DNA from: JALZVT01 sp964519335
GTDB lineage: Bacteria > Pseudomonadota > Gammaproteobacteria > Pseudomonadales > Azotimanducaceae
Reading direction: 5' to 3'
Assembly: GCA_964519335.1 (NCBI GenBank)
Contig: CAZFIA010000045.1
Coordinates: 1 to 25,743, forward strand
DNA length: 25,743 nucleotides
Shown: piece after piece, positions 1-8,428 of the stretch
How positions within the stretch are numbered: position 1 is the first letter of the stretch
Layout of the letters: each line of letters opens with the position of its first letter
Position numbers and translations under genes: made by a program
The notes under the pieces: model-generated
Databases searched by the model: none
What the model was told of the DNA's origin: nothing
The model's input: the letters and a program-made list of their open reading frames with translations, nothing else

Positions 1-1723
1 GCTGTCGCCTATCCTGAGTCAAATAGCACTCGATCCGGCCCATCCGTTTCCTCAGGTCCTTAACAAAGGCCTGAACTTCATTGTTACCCTGCAGGGCAAA
101 GATGCGTTTGGTCGCAACAGCGGCCGCAGTATCGTGCAGGCACCACGCTCGCTTCCACGGGTAGTGCGCATGCCTGAATCGGTGGTAGAAGGGCCCGACA
201 ACTTTGTCTTGTTGTCCTCGATCATTGAGGCGCATGCCAGTGATCTGTTTGCGGGAATGACGGCAACCGGTTGCTACGCGTTTCGCGTAACCCGCAACAG
301 TGATTTGTTTGTCGATGAAGAAGCAGTGGATGATCTGTTGCAAGCGCTGGAAGGTGAATTGCCGTCGCGCAACTACGGGCACGCCGTGCGCATGGAAATC
401 TCTGACGATACAACGCCGGAGATCCAAGAGTTTCTGATGGACAAGTTTGGCCTGACCGACGGCGATGTGTATCGCTGCAAGGGCCCGGTTAATCTTAATC
501 GGCTGTTGGCGTTGCCTGATCTTGTGGAGCGTCCCGACCTTAAGTATGCCCCCTTTGTTCCGCATCTGACCGAAGGTTTGCTCACGCCAATGACAGGTGC
601 AGCCGAAGCGGAAGACGGCGTTCCTCGCGCCTTTGGTGATATTTTTGAAGCGATCAAAGAAAACGACATTTTGATGCACCACCCGTTTGAATCGTTTCAA
701 CCGGTAGTCGAATTTGTTCGCCAGGCTGCGCGCGACCCCAAGGTACTGTCGATTCGGCAGACGCTCTATCGTACCGGTGCTAATTCCGCCATCGTTCAAG
801 CGCTGGTTGAGGCGGCGGCTCAAGGTAAAGAAGTGCTGGTTGTGATCGAGCTGCGCGCGCGCTTTGATGAAGAGGCCAACATTGAGCTTGCTACTCTTTT
901 GCAGGATTCAGGCGCCCAGGTGGTTTATGGCGTTGTGGGCTATAAAACACACGCCAAGATGACCATGGTGATAAGGCGCGAAGGGCGCTCATTGCGGCGC
1001 TATTTGCATCTGGGCACCGGTAACTATCACGCAACAACCGCCAAGCTCTATACCGACTATGGCTATCTCACTGATGACCCTGGACTCGGTGATGACGTGC
1101 AGAAATTATTCCAGCAGCTCACTGCAATGGGGCGAGCGGGCAAGCTCAAGAAAATGTTGCAGGCGCCGTTTACGCTGCATAGATCGCTGGTTGAGTTTAT
1201 CGATGCCGAAACCCGCGCCGCCAGTGCCGGTAAACCCGCTCGGGTCTACGCCAAGATGAACTCGCTTATTGAACCTGAAATTATTAAGGCGCTGTACCGT
1301 GCATCGATGGCAGGTGTAGAGGTGCGGTTGATTGTTCGGGGTATTTGCGCACTCAAGCCGGGTGTACCGGGTGTGTCTGATAACATTCAGGTGCGCTCCA
1401 TCATTGGCCGTTTTCTGGAACATACCCGGGTCTATTACTTTGAAAACAGAGGCTTGTTTTTGTCCAGTGCAGACTGGATGGATCGAAACTTCTTTTCTCG
1501 TATAGAAAGCTGCTTCCCCATCGAGGTCCCTGAGCTGGTCGATCGTGTGTTGAAAGAATCCTTTGAGAACTATCTAAAAGATGATCAGCAAGCCTGGTTA
1601 TTGCAGCCGAATTCAACCTACCGTCGCGTGAAGTCCTCTCGCAAAGTCCCGCACAGTGCGCAGAAATGGCTATTGGATCAGCTGGTTGAAACGGTGAGCG
1701 TCATCCCGATCGAATCGAGATAA
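1..1723 (+). CDS. ppk1: polyphosphate kinase 1 (5' truncated)
   Basis: PPK1 polymerises the terminal phosphate of ATP into inorganic polyphosphate. The reading frame is open from base 2, so the gene begins outside the window; the first visible residues (DPAHPFPQVLNKGLNF) are typical PPK1 N-terminal sequence. About 573 residues are visible against roughly 690-730 for the family, so part of the N-terminal domain is missing. The autophosphorylated histidine is the His of YKTHAK (codon 950-952) and the second conserved histidine is in FLEHTRVYYFEN (codon 1421-1423). HLGTGNYH and the SSADWM-RN motif are also present. The gene ends in TAA at 1721-1723, inside the tail of the convergent ppx gene. 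The GTG at 134 is an internal codon, not the start. Identity is very secure. Confidence 0.97.
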   Translation, partial: LSPILSQIALDPAHPFPQVLNKGLNFIVTLQGKDAFGRNSGRSIVQAPRSLPRVVRMPESVVEGPDNFVLLSSIIEAHASDLFAGMTATGCYAFRVTRNSDLFVDEEAVDDLLQALEGELPSRNYGHAVRMEISDDTTPEIQEFLMDKFGLTDGDVYRCKGPVNLNRLLALPDLVERPDLKYAPFVPHLTEGLLTPMTGAAEAEDGVPRAFGDIFEAIKENDILMHHPFESFQPVVEFVRQAARDPKVLSIRQTLYRTGANSAIVQALVEAAAQGKEVLVVIELRARFDEEANIELATLLQDSGAQVVYGVVGYKTHAKMTMVIRREGRSLRRYLHLGTGNYHATTAKLYTDYGYLTDDPGLGDDVQKLFQQLTAMGRAGKLKKMLQAPFTLHRSLVEFIDAETRAASAGKPARVYAKMNSLIEPEIIKALYRASMAGVEVRLIVRGICALKPGVPGVSDNIQVRSIIGRFLEHTRVYYFENRGLFLSSADWMDRNFFSRIESCFPIEVPELVDRVLKESFENYLKDDQQAWLLQPNSTYRRVKSSRKVPHSAQKWLLDQLVETVSVIPIESR

Positions 1724-3225
1724 GCGGTCTCGTCTGCTAGATCTAGCTGGGTCAGGCTGTGCTTTGCAAGCCATGTTTTGGGTAGCTTAAGATCGATACT
1801 AGTCGCGGCAACCTTTGCCTGGAATTTTGGCAACGACTCGTCACTGCGGCTACGGTGTAACAAATGCGATAACCGCAGCAACACGGTAAGGCGCAGCAGA
1901 TCTTCTTTGTTTGCCGTATCAAACTGGGGAAGATCATCTAGCAGTAGCTTGCGTCGGTGCAGTCGAACCATTGTCGATAGCCGGGCTTGATCAATGCGCG
2001 AGAATCCCGGCATATCCGTATGTTCCAACAGATAAGCACCGTGCTTGTGGTAGCTGCTGTGCGAAATTCCCAGCCCGATCTCGTGCAGTTTTGCGGCCCA
2101 CTGTAGTGAGCGTTTCAACTCGCTGTCTTTCAGTTCCCAGGTATCTTTTACCTGATCGTAGAGGCGCATTGCGGTGGCGCTCACCCGCTTGGCGTGTGCT
2201 GCATCTATCCGATGCCGCTCCGCCAGCTCTGCGACACTATGTTCGCGAATATCTTCCTGCTGCGAGCGACCAACCATGTCGACGAGCAGTCCTTCGCGTA
2301 GTGCGCCGTCTGACACCCGCATGCTGTTGATACCCAGCTCTTCTATTAGCGCGTGAACGATCGCCAGACCACCCGGAAAAACGGGTGCCCGATCTTTGCC
2401 AAGGCCAGGTAGAGAAAGTGTCGCTAGTGTTTTTGCTTCGAGTACGCGGTCTCTTAGAGCTTCTATTGCTTTAAGCGTGATACCAGTATGGCTGATATCC
2501 AGGGCCGCCAGTGTCGAGCGCGTTGCCTGCATGGTTCCAGATGCGCCAATCGCTGTATCCCAACCCTGCTTTCGATAATTTGCCTGCACGCTTTTCAATT
2601 CACGACGGGCCGTGTTCACTGCCAACTCATAGTTCTTCGATGTGAGTGCGCCATCTTTGAAACACTTTGCAGAGAGGCTGACGCAGCCGATGTAAAGACT
2701 GTCGATTAAGGAGGGTTTAAATCGCTTGCCCAGAATGAGTTCGGTGGAGCCACCGCCGATGTCGATCACTAGACGCCGCTTGTGACTGTCGTCCAGCGCC
2801 CGGGAGACGCCCATGAATATTATTCGCGCTTCCTCGTAGCCTGAGATAATTTCGATGTCGTGATTGAGCGCCTTCTGGGCACGCTTGAGAAAGCGAGCAG
2901 AATTCTTAGCTTTTCGCAGTGTGTTAGTGCCCACCACCCGTACGTTGTCTGCGGGAATGTCACGCAGGCGCTGGCCAAATCGAGTCAAACACTCAATGGC
3001 GCGTTCCATAGCGTCGTTGGTTATCTCGCCCTTACTGTCGAGCCCTTCCGCGAGCCGCACCATTGATTTGAGTTTGTCGACAGTTGCGATTCGGTTGCCA
3101 TCGTAGTTTGCAACCACCAGGTGAAAGCTATTGGAACCAAGATCGAGCGCAGCTAATGGTTTTGATTTGCGCGTTTTCTTTGACGATGCGTCTTCTTCTA
3201 CAGGAGCTTTCTTCTTGCGGGCCAT
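1678..3225 (-). CDS. ppx: exopolyphosphatase, Ppx/GppA family
   Basis: Exopolyphosphatase releases phosphate processively from polyphosphate ends, opposing PPK1. From the chosen ATG the protein has 515 residues, essentially the length of E. coli PPX (513). The actin-like ATPase fold shows as ALDLGSNSFHLVV (residues 26-38), the catalytic Glu region ISGYEEAR (about 127-134) and the phosphate loop IDIGGGSTELILG (about 154-166). A C-terminal HD-like helical domain follows (KLHEIGLGISHSSYHKHGAY). The first 20 or so residues are Lys-rich, perhaps a flexible tail. I chose the ATG at 3225 because it lies 16 bp past the M48 stop; an in-frame ATG at 3291 would add 22 residues overlapping that gene. It is the last gene of the minus-strand row and its 3' end overlaps ppk1 by 46 bp. 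A GppA-type pppGpp hydrolase activity cannot be excluded. Confidence 0.94.
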   Translation of the reverse strand: MARKKKAPVEEDASSKKTRKSKPLAALDLGSNSFHLVVANYDGNRIATVDKLKSMVRLAEGLDSKGEITNDAMERAIECLTRFGQRLRDIPADNVRVVGTNTLRKAKNSARFLKRAQKALNHDIEIISGYEEARIIFMGVSRALDDSHKRRLVIDIGGGSTELILGKRFKPSLIDSLYIGCVSLSAKCFKDGALTSKNYELAVNTARRELKSVQANYRKQGWDTAIGASGTMQATRSTLAALDISHTGITLKAIEALRDRVLEAKTLATLSLPGLGKDRAPVFPGGLAIVHALIEELGINSMRVSDGALREGLLVDMVGRSQQEDIREHSVAELAERHRIDAAHAKRVSATAMRLYDQVKDTWELKDSELKRSLQWAAKLHEIGLGISHSSYHKHGAYLLEHTDMPGFSRIDQARLSTMVRLHRRKLLLDDLPQFDTANKEDLLRLTVLLRLSHLLHRSRSDESLPKFQAKVAATSIDLKLPKTWLAKHSLTQLDLADETAYLDSIGMTLTVSTS

Positions 3226-3241
3226 ATCTGTCTCGGCTACT

Positions 3242-5266
3242 TCATTCTCGCGTGGGGTGCGCGGGGCCGGTAGCCTGAGATTTGGCGACAACAGACGGTG
3301 GCAGCGGGCAGTCCAGCGCTGCAGATATTCCCTGCAACAGCGCGCCTTCCTCGGCGCTTATGTGGCCATCGAACAACACAGATCGTGCACACGCTTTTAG
3401 CAACTTTGGTTTTTGCAACGGCGCAAGATCGCGCAGTTTCTTAAGTGCTTCGTTGAGTGCCGCGAAGTTGTCGTCTTTATTCACTGTCGGTTGTTTCACC
3501 TGGCGCTCGAGCTGCAGTTCTTCGATAGCCTGTGTGTATGCGGCGTCTACCTCGGCCGTACTCTCGTGACCGTAGTGGGCAAGTGTTGCGACCAATGTTG
3601 CGGCTTCGTCGGTTACCTGGGCTACCGACTTGAAGCGTACCTTCGGCGTTCGCGGACGCTCAAAGTGCGGGGATAGTTCTTTTAGCAATAGTCGATGCAG
3701 CACCCATTCGAACAGCTCTATGCGCCGATCAGCGCGGATCAGTGCAATAACTTGGCCGATAAACTCTTTATATTGAGGATGCGACATTTGCTTTAACGCA
3801 GGGACGGCCAACTCGAGAAGCGCAAGCCGATGCAGATCGTCTTCTTCCTGCAGTTCTTTCTGCAGTTTTGCTATGACGGTTTGTTCGCCGTCGTTAAGCT
3901 GCGCAACTATCTGTGCCTGCTTTGAAGCCGCTTGCGTTCCAGTTTTCGTGCCTGCTCCGCTTAACGCTTCACCCTGGTGTAGCAACAGTGAAAAGATCAA
4001 CAAATGTGCCTCGCAAGGGTCACGCGCGGCACTTAGGCAAAGGCTGTCTGTGGATTCGATGATGGCGTCAGCCGCGCGATAGCTGCGGTCATCTGGCCGA
4101 CCGACAACTTCTGGAAGCGACTCCACATCAACAGCGACGCCTTCTACTACTGCTTGCGAACCACCTGGATCGACCGCGAAACCGCTGGCAGTATCTCCGA
4201 GCCTTGTGAGCGATTGTGGAATCAGATCGGCTGGAAAACTTCCGTTCCAACCGGGATCTATAGCGCTTATGCGCGTTGGCAAAGGCGGATGCGTTGCCAT
4301 TATGCCGCCCAAAAAGTGGCTGATGGCCTGGCCAAAAAACATGTGGCTAATCTCATTAGCGCCGTTGTTGTGTAGCTTTGATCCTGCGCTACCTAATTTT
4401 ATAAGTGCGCCGCTTAAGCCCTTTGGGTTACGGGTGTATTGAACAGAAGCGGCGTCGGCCAAATACTCTCGTTGGCGACTAACGGCGGCCTTAATAAGAT
4501 TGCCAAAGAACGTACCCGCGTAACCGATCACTGCCAGTCCCGCGCCGAGCGCAAGAATTGCAGCCACGCCTGCGCCGCTGCCTTCGCCGCGTGAGCGACC
4601 GATACCGTGGCGTGTGTGGCGGGTGCCGCGCAGCATCATGTTGCCGATTAGTCCTATGAAGACAATGCCGAACAGAATGGCTATTAGGCGAATATTGAGT
4701 CGCGTGTCTCCATTGAGTATGTGGCTGAACTCGTGACCGATGACCCCTTGCAGTTCTTCGCGGTTAAGGTAATCAATAGCCCCCTGGGTAACGCCGAGCA
4801 CCGCATCGTCTGGCGTGTAACCTGCTGCAAAGGCATTGATACCGGGCTCATCGATGAGGTACACCGGAGGCACGCTAACGCCTGCGGCAATGGCCATTTC
4901 TTCGACCACGTTCAAAAGTCTGCGAGACTTCAAGTCACCCGTATTGCTTTGCACGCGCATGCCACCTAGAGATTCAGCAACCGCTCGGCCGCCGCCGCGA
5001 ATCATCATGTACTTGTATCCGCTTGCGAGCGAGACCAGGGTAATAACGCCGAGTGACGACCACATCCATATCTCGAAAGGTATGTTTGCTAACACGTCCA
5101 TGAAACCGTTGCCCGGTAACGCGCCAGAGCCGCCGCTGGCCAGCAAGTAAGCGCCAGCGATCAGCACGTTTGTCATGGTAATAAGCAGAATAACCGCCGC
5201 ACCAAACAACAATGCGAGCTGCCACGTTTTCTTGCGCGCGTTATCCTGGGCTTCGAAGAAGTCCAC
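3242..5266 (-). CDS. M48-family membrane zinc metalloprotease with long C-terminal extension
   Basis: This is an integral membrane protease of the HtpX/M48 type, 674 residues, more than twice HtpX length. Two N-terminal membrane segments (about 16-44 and 67-85) precede the catalytic domain. The zinc site is HEFSH at 178-182, with the third ligand probably the Glu of SRQREYLADA (about 267). Two further hydrophobic segments (about 193-212 and 233-255) frame the active site, and THPPLPTRI is a further conserved M48 motif. From about residue 350 to 674 it is helical and acidic; stretches such as FDGHISAEEGALL recall TerB-like domains, which is inference only. The start is GTG at 5264-5266. It sits 40 bp after lemA; LemA and M48 genes are often neighbours, suggesting a shared envelope function. 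Substrate is unknown. Confidence 0.9.
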   Translation of the reverse strand: MDFFEAQDNARKKTWQLALLFGAAVILLITMTNVLIAGAYLLASGGSGALPGNGFMDVLANIPFEIWMWSSLGVITLVSLASGYKYMMIRGGGRAVAESLGGMRVQSNTGDLKSRRLLNVVEEMAIAAGVSVPPVYLIDEPGINAFAAGYTPDDAVLGVTQGAIDYLNREELQGVIGHEFSHILNGDTRLNIRLIAILFGIVFIGLIGNMMLRGTRHTRHGIGRSRGEGSGAGVAAILALGAGLAVIGYAGTFFGNLIKAAVSRQREYLADAASVQYTRNPKGLSGALIKLGSAGSKLHNNGANEISHMFFGQAISHFLGGIMATHPPLPTRISAIDPGWNGSFPADLIPQSLTRLGDTASGFAVDPGGSQAVVEGVAVDVESLPEVVGRPDDRSYRAADAIIESTDSLCLSAARDPCEAHLLIFSLLLHQGEALSGAGTKTGTQAASKQAQIVAQLNDGEQTVIAKLQKELQEEDDLHRLALLELAVPALKQMSHPQYKEFIGQVIALIRADRRIELFEWVLHRLLLKELSPHFERPRTPKVRFKSVAQVTDEAATLVATLAHYGHESTAEVDAAYTQAIEELQLERQVKQPTVNKDDNFAALNEALKKLRDLAPLQKPKLLKACARSVLFDGHISAEEGALLQGISAALDCPLPPSVVAKSQATGPAHPTRE

Positions 5267-5306
5267 CTGTGCTCAATACCTCTGGTTTTGGTTGACCAAG
5301 TGGAAG

Positions 5307-5900
5307 TTAGTTAAACGAAACGCTGGGTGCGGCCTGAATTTCAGCGGAGTCTTCAAACTCTAGTAGTCCTGCATCGCCTGTGTGGCCAAACATGTCCGCG
5401 AAGACAACCGGGGGAAAGGACTGCTTGTAAGTGTTGTAGGCCGTTGCCTGATCGTTGTATGACTGGCGAGCAAACGCCACCTTGTTTTCTGTGGCGGTGA
5501 GTTCCTCAGAGAGCTGCTGCATGTTTTCGCTGGCCTTGAGGTCGGGGTAGGCTTCGACTGCAATATTCAATCGACCGAGTGCACCACTCAGGGCGCCTTC
5601 AGCTTTCGAGAGTTCTGCCATCGCATCCAGACTGCCCGGTGCTTTGCTTGCTGCAGCAAGTCCGGCCATGGCGGTGTTGCGAGCGTTGGTCACGGCTTCG
5701 AGTGTTCCACGCTCATGTTCCAGATAGCCCTTGGCGGTTTCTACCAGATTCGGAATCAGGTCGTAGCGTCGCTTAAGCTGTACCTCGATTTGCGCAAAGG
5801 CGTTTTCGTAGCGATTCTTAAGGGTGACCAACTTGTTGTAGATGGCCACCACCCAAAACGCGAGGGCAGCGAGAATCGCAATAAAGATAAGAAATTCCAT
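5307..5900 (-). CDS. lemA: LemA family protein
   Basis: LemA proteins are small membrane-anchored helical proteins of poorly defined envelope function. The 197-residue product has one N-terminal transmembrane helix (about 3-22). The family signature follows: NRYENAFAQIEVQLKRRYDL, then IPNLVETAKGYLEHE and LEAVTNARN. The remaining body is a coiled helical bundle ending in a variable acidic tail (EDSAEIQAA). The ATG at 5898-5900 is preceded by a GGAGA Shine-Dalgarno seven bases upstream, which lies in the 20-bp gap after the acyl-CoA dehydrogenase. It is therefore probably co-transcribed with that gene and with the downstream M48 protease. Family assignment is secure; the physiological role is not known. 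Confidence 0.95.
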   Translation of the reverse strand: MEFLIFIAILAALAFWVVAIYNKLVTLKNRYENAFAQIEVQLKRRYDLIPNLVETAKGYLEHERGTLEAVTNARNTAMAGLAAASKAPGSLDAMAELSKAEGALSGALGRLNIAVEAYPDLKASENMQQLSEELTATENKVAFARQSYNDQATAYNTYKQSFPPVVFADMFGHTGDAGLLEFEDSAEIQAAPSVSFN

Positions 5901-5920
5901 ATCAGTCTCCGAGAATGTAT

Positions 5921-7114
5921 TTAGTCAGGCAGACCAAGCACGCGCTTGGCAATTACGTTGAGCTGCACCTCAGAGGTGCCGCCTTCGATCGAGTTGGCTT
6001 TAGAACGCAGCCACTGGCGCGTGGTGTTGAGTTCAGAGCCGGTAAAGCTCTCTCCTTCCCAGCCAACGCTTTGACTACCCATAGTCTTGAGCATTAACTC
6101 AAACTTCCTTTTGTTTTGTTCGCTGCCGTAGTACTTGAACATAGAGGCTAGGTGACCGTTGGCGTTGCCGGTTGCGGCTTCCTGGGCGCTGCGGCGCAGC
6201 GTGAGCTGGAACGCACGATCGTTCATGTTGTGATGGGTTACGTCGCCCCGTAAAGACGGGTCGTCTATTAAGCCGTTGGCCTCACCCACGTAATTTTTTG
6301 CCTGGTTAGCCAACGACTTATTGCCGCCACCTAGTGCACTGTTGCCGCCGATACCGGAGATCATCTGGCGTTCGTGTTGCAGTAGACGCTTGGCGATGCT
6401 CCAACCCTTGTTGAGCTCGCCCACAAGATTTTCCTTCGGCACTACAACGTCTTCGAAAAACGTTTGGCAAAAAGGCGATGCGCCACTGATAAGCTGAATA
6501 GGTGAGGTGCTTACGCCTTCGGATGCCATATCGAATAGCAAGAAGCTGATGCCTTCGTGTTTGGGGACGTTAGGCTTTGTTCGCACCAGACAAAAAATCC
6601 AATCGGCGTTGTTGGCATAAGAGGTCCAGATTTTGGCGCCATTAACCAAATAAGTATCGCCCTGATCTTCGGCTTTGGTTTGCAGCCCCGCCAGGTCCGA
6701 TCCGTAGTTGGGTTCAGAGTAGCCCTGGCACCAGCGAATTTCGCCGCGCACGATCGGCGGCAGGTAGCGCTGTTTTTGTTCTTCGGTTGCAAATTCGAGC
6801 AGCGCCGGTCCCAACATCCAGATGCCGAAGCTATTTAGCGCAGGACGGGCCTTGATGCGCGCGAGTTCTTCAGCCAAAACCCGGTCTTCTTCAGCGCTTA
6901 GTCCGCCGCCGCCATACTCTTTGGGCCATCGCGGTGTGGTCCAGCCGCGGCTGGCCATGTTGTCGAGCCATACCTTGGCATCCGGATTGGGGTATTTGGC
7001 ATCGCGGCCCCCCCATACCGTCTCGTCTTCTGGCATGGGCGTGCGCATGGATTTTGGGCAGTTGGCTTCAAGCCAATTGCGGGTCTCGTCTCGGAAGGCG
7101 CTCAAGTCACTCAC
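5921..7114 (-). CDS. acyl-CoA dehydrogenase family protein
   Basis: This FAD-dependent dehydrogenase introduces the alpha-beta double bond into an acyl-CoA thioester. It has 397 residues, normal for the family. Sequence landmarks are the N-terminal helical domain with the WPKEYGGGG turn (about 63-71), the flavin/substrate-binding beta domain with CQGYSEPNYGSDLAGLQTKA (about 129-148) and NGAKIWTSYANNADW (about 158-172), and a C-terminal helical domain ending in EGGTSEVQLNVIAKRVLGLPD. The Glu just before GGTSE occupies the usual MCAD-type catalytic base position. The start is a GTG at 7112-7114 with an AAGGAG six bases upstream. It heads the minus-strand row and is divergent from the flavin reductase gene. 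The acyl substrate cannot be read from the sequence. Confidence 0.93.
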   Translation of the reverse strand: MSDLSAFRDETRNWLEANCPKSMRTPMPEDETVWGGRDAKYPNPDAKVWLDNMASRGWTTPRWPKEYGGGGLSAEEDRVLAEELARIKARPALNSFGIWMLGPALLEFATEEQKQRYLPPIVRGEIRWCQGYSEPNYGSDLAGLQTKAEDQGDTYLVNGAKIWTSYANNADWIFCLVRTKPNVPKHEGISFLLFDMASEGVSTSPIQLISGASPFCQTFFEDVVVPKENLVGELNKGWSIAKRLLQHERQMISGIGGNSALGGGNKSLANQAKNYVGEANGLIDDPSLRGDVTHHNMNDRAFQLTLRRSAQEAATGNANGHLASMFKYYGSEQNKRKFELMLKTMGSQSVGWEGESFTGSELNTTRQWLRSKANSIEGGTSEVQLNVIAKRVLGLPD

Positions 7115-7237
7115 GGTCTACTCCTTGCTTCAGCGCCTACTTTAACACTCTCTTTTACACCCAAGAGGCTCCGTCTTTCGGTAGACCTCAGATATAGTGT
7201 GGCTTTATTTCCAGTAGCCCATTGGGAGCCCATTGGC

Positions 7238-7741
7238 GTGAGCGAACCGGTCTTCGATCAGAAGGATTTTAGGACGACGATGGGGCAATTTTGCACCGGG
7301 GTTGTTGTTGCCACCGCTCCACCGGTCATGCCGGAGACGGAGCCAGCGGGCTTTGTCGCCCAGTCGTTTGTCTCGTTGTCACTCGATCCGCCACTAATCG
7401 CGATTTGCCCGGCAAAAACCAGCAGCAGCTGGCCTAAATTGCGGGCGGCGGGTGCGTTTTGCGTCAACATGCTGCATGCGGGCCAGGTGGATCTGTGCAA
7501 TCGGTTCGCGCAATCTGGTGGCGACAAATTCACCGGTGTTGACTGGCAACCGGGCGCGACCGGCGCGCCTATATTGGCAGATGCGTTGGCCTGGATTGAA
7601 TGCACGCTGCATGACGAGGTAGAGGCGGGAGACCACACCATTGCCATCGGTCGGGTAGCCGCGTACGAGCGCACTGCACCAGACGCAGATCCTTTGCTTT
7701 TTTTCCGCGGTGCTTATGGTTCGTTTAGCGAGATTGACTAG
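7238..7741 (+). CDS. flavin reductase family (FMN-binding split-barrel) protein
   Basis: The protein belongs to the flavin reductase-like split-barrel family, which usually reduces FMN or FAD with NAD(P)H for a two-component monooxygenase. Motifs are FDQKDFRTTMGQFCTGVVV at the N terminus, AQSFVSLSLDPPLIAICPAK in the flavin-binding strand, AGAFCVNML, and a C-terminal GDHTIAIGRV segment. The ORF extends to a GTG at 7199, but I favour the GTG at 7238. It gives 167 residues starting at the conserved region, has GGGAG-like purines nine bases upstream, and leaves room for the TATAGT at 7193-7198 to act as a -10 element. It ends six bases before the stop of the convergent SDR. No monooxygenase partner is adjacent unless the LLM protein at 8428-9306 takes that part. 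Confidence 0.87.
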   Translation: MSEPVFDQKDFRTTMGQFCTGVVVATAPPVMPETEPAGFVAQSFVSLSLDPPLIAICPAKTSSSWPKLRAAGAFCVNMLHAGQVDLCNRFAQSGGDKFTGVDWQPGATGAPILADALAWIECTLHDEVEAGDHTIAIGRVAAYERTAPDADPLLFFRGAYGSFSEID

Positions 7742-7747
7742 TCAGGG

Positions 7748-8428
7748 CTAGCTCAAACCCTCAACCGGCAAGGCCGCGCCATGCACATCGCGTGCAGCGT
7801 CGCTTGCAAGAAACATCATGACTTGAGCAATGCTCTCTGGCGTTACCCAGCGACTAAAATCTTCGTCGGGCATAGCGTCTCGGTTGGTTTTTGTATCGAT
7901 CAAACTAGGCAACACACAATTGACGTTGATACGTTGTTCTTTGAGCTCGTGCGCCATGGTCTCGGTGAGTCGAATCACCGCGCTTTTGGATGCGACGTAG
8001 GCGCCCATGGTTGCTGCTCCGGCCAATCCTGCGCGAGCGGCGACATTTACAATCTTGCCCCCACCGTTTGCCAGCATGTGGGGCACCACCGCAGCAGCCA
8101 TGTTTACAACAGAGCCTGTGTTCAGCTTGTGCATGAGCTCCCAGGTAGAGGCGTCTGTTTCGTGGACGGTCTGGCCCATGGCAAATCCGCCGGCCACGTT
8201 AGCCAGCACATCGATCTTTTTGTGGCTAGCCAGCACTTTTTGAATGGCGCTTTGGCAGCTTGTTGCGTCAAACAAATCGCAAGCGACTATGTTTGGTTGC
8301 TCGGCTATATCTAGCCCCGCGACTGCAGCGCCTGCCTCGCTAAAAGCGGCTGCAACCGCACTACCCAGGGCACCTGCTGCACCGGTAACTACAACAACCT
8401 TCCCGGCAAAGGGATTGGCCGCAGACAT
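7748..8428 (-). CDS. short-chain dehydrogenase/reductase lacking the usual catalytic Ser
   Basis: This is a classical-length SDR of 226 residues. The cofactor motif is TGAAGALG (15-22), followed by an acidic D40 at the end of strand 2, which suggests NAD(H) preference. NVAGG (77-81) replaces NNAG, and AYVASK holds the active-site Tyr144 and Lys148. The position normally occupied by catalytic Ser, thirteen residues before the Tyr, is Ala131 (NVAARAG), so activity may be altered. Its ATG shares one base with the TAA of the upstream LLM gene (TAATG), showing translational coupling. The C terminus HGAALPVEGLS resembles the usual substrate-binding end of SDRs. The true substrate is not deducible. 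Confidence 0.92.
   Translation of the reverse strand: MSAANPFAGKVVVVTGAAGALGSAVAAAFSEAGAAVAGLDIAEQPNIVACDLFDATSCQSAIQKVLASHKKIDVLANVAGGFAMGQTVHETDASTWELMHKLNTGSVVNMAAAVVPHMLANGGGKIVNVAARAGLAGAATMGAYVASKSAVIRLTETMAHELKEQRINVNCVLPSLIDTKTNRDAMPDEDFSRWVTPESIAQVMMFLASDAARDVHGAALPVEGLS

Noticed and set aside
1059..1423. Overlapping ORFs on both strands inside ppk1
   Set aside because: All lie within the strongly conserved PPK1 coding sequence and are frame shadows.
2864..3400. Plus-strand ORFs opposite the start of ppx
   Set aside because: They run antisense to conserved Ppx and M48 C-terminal coding sequence and carry no domain or ribosome binding site.
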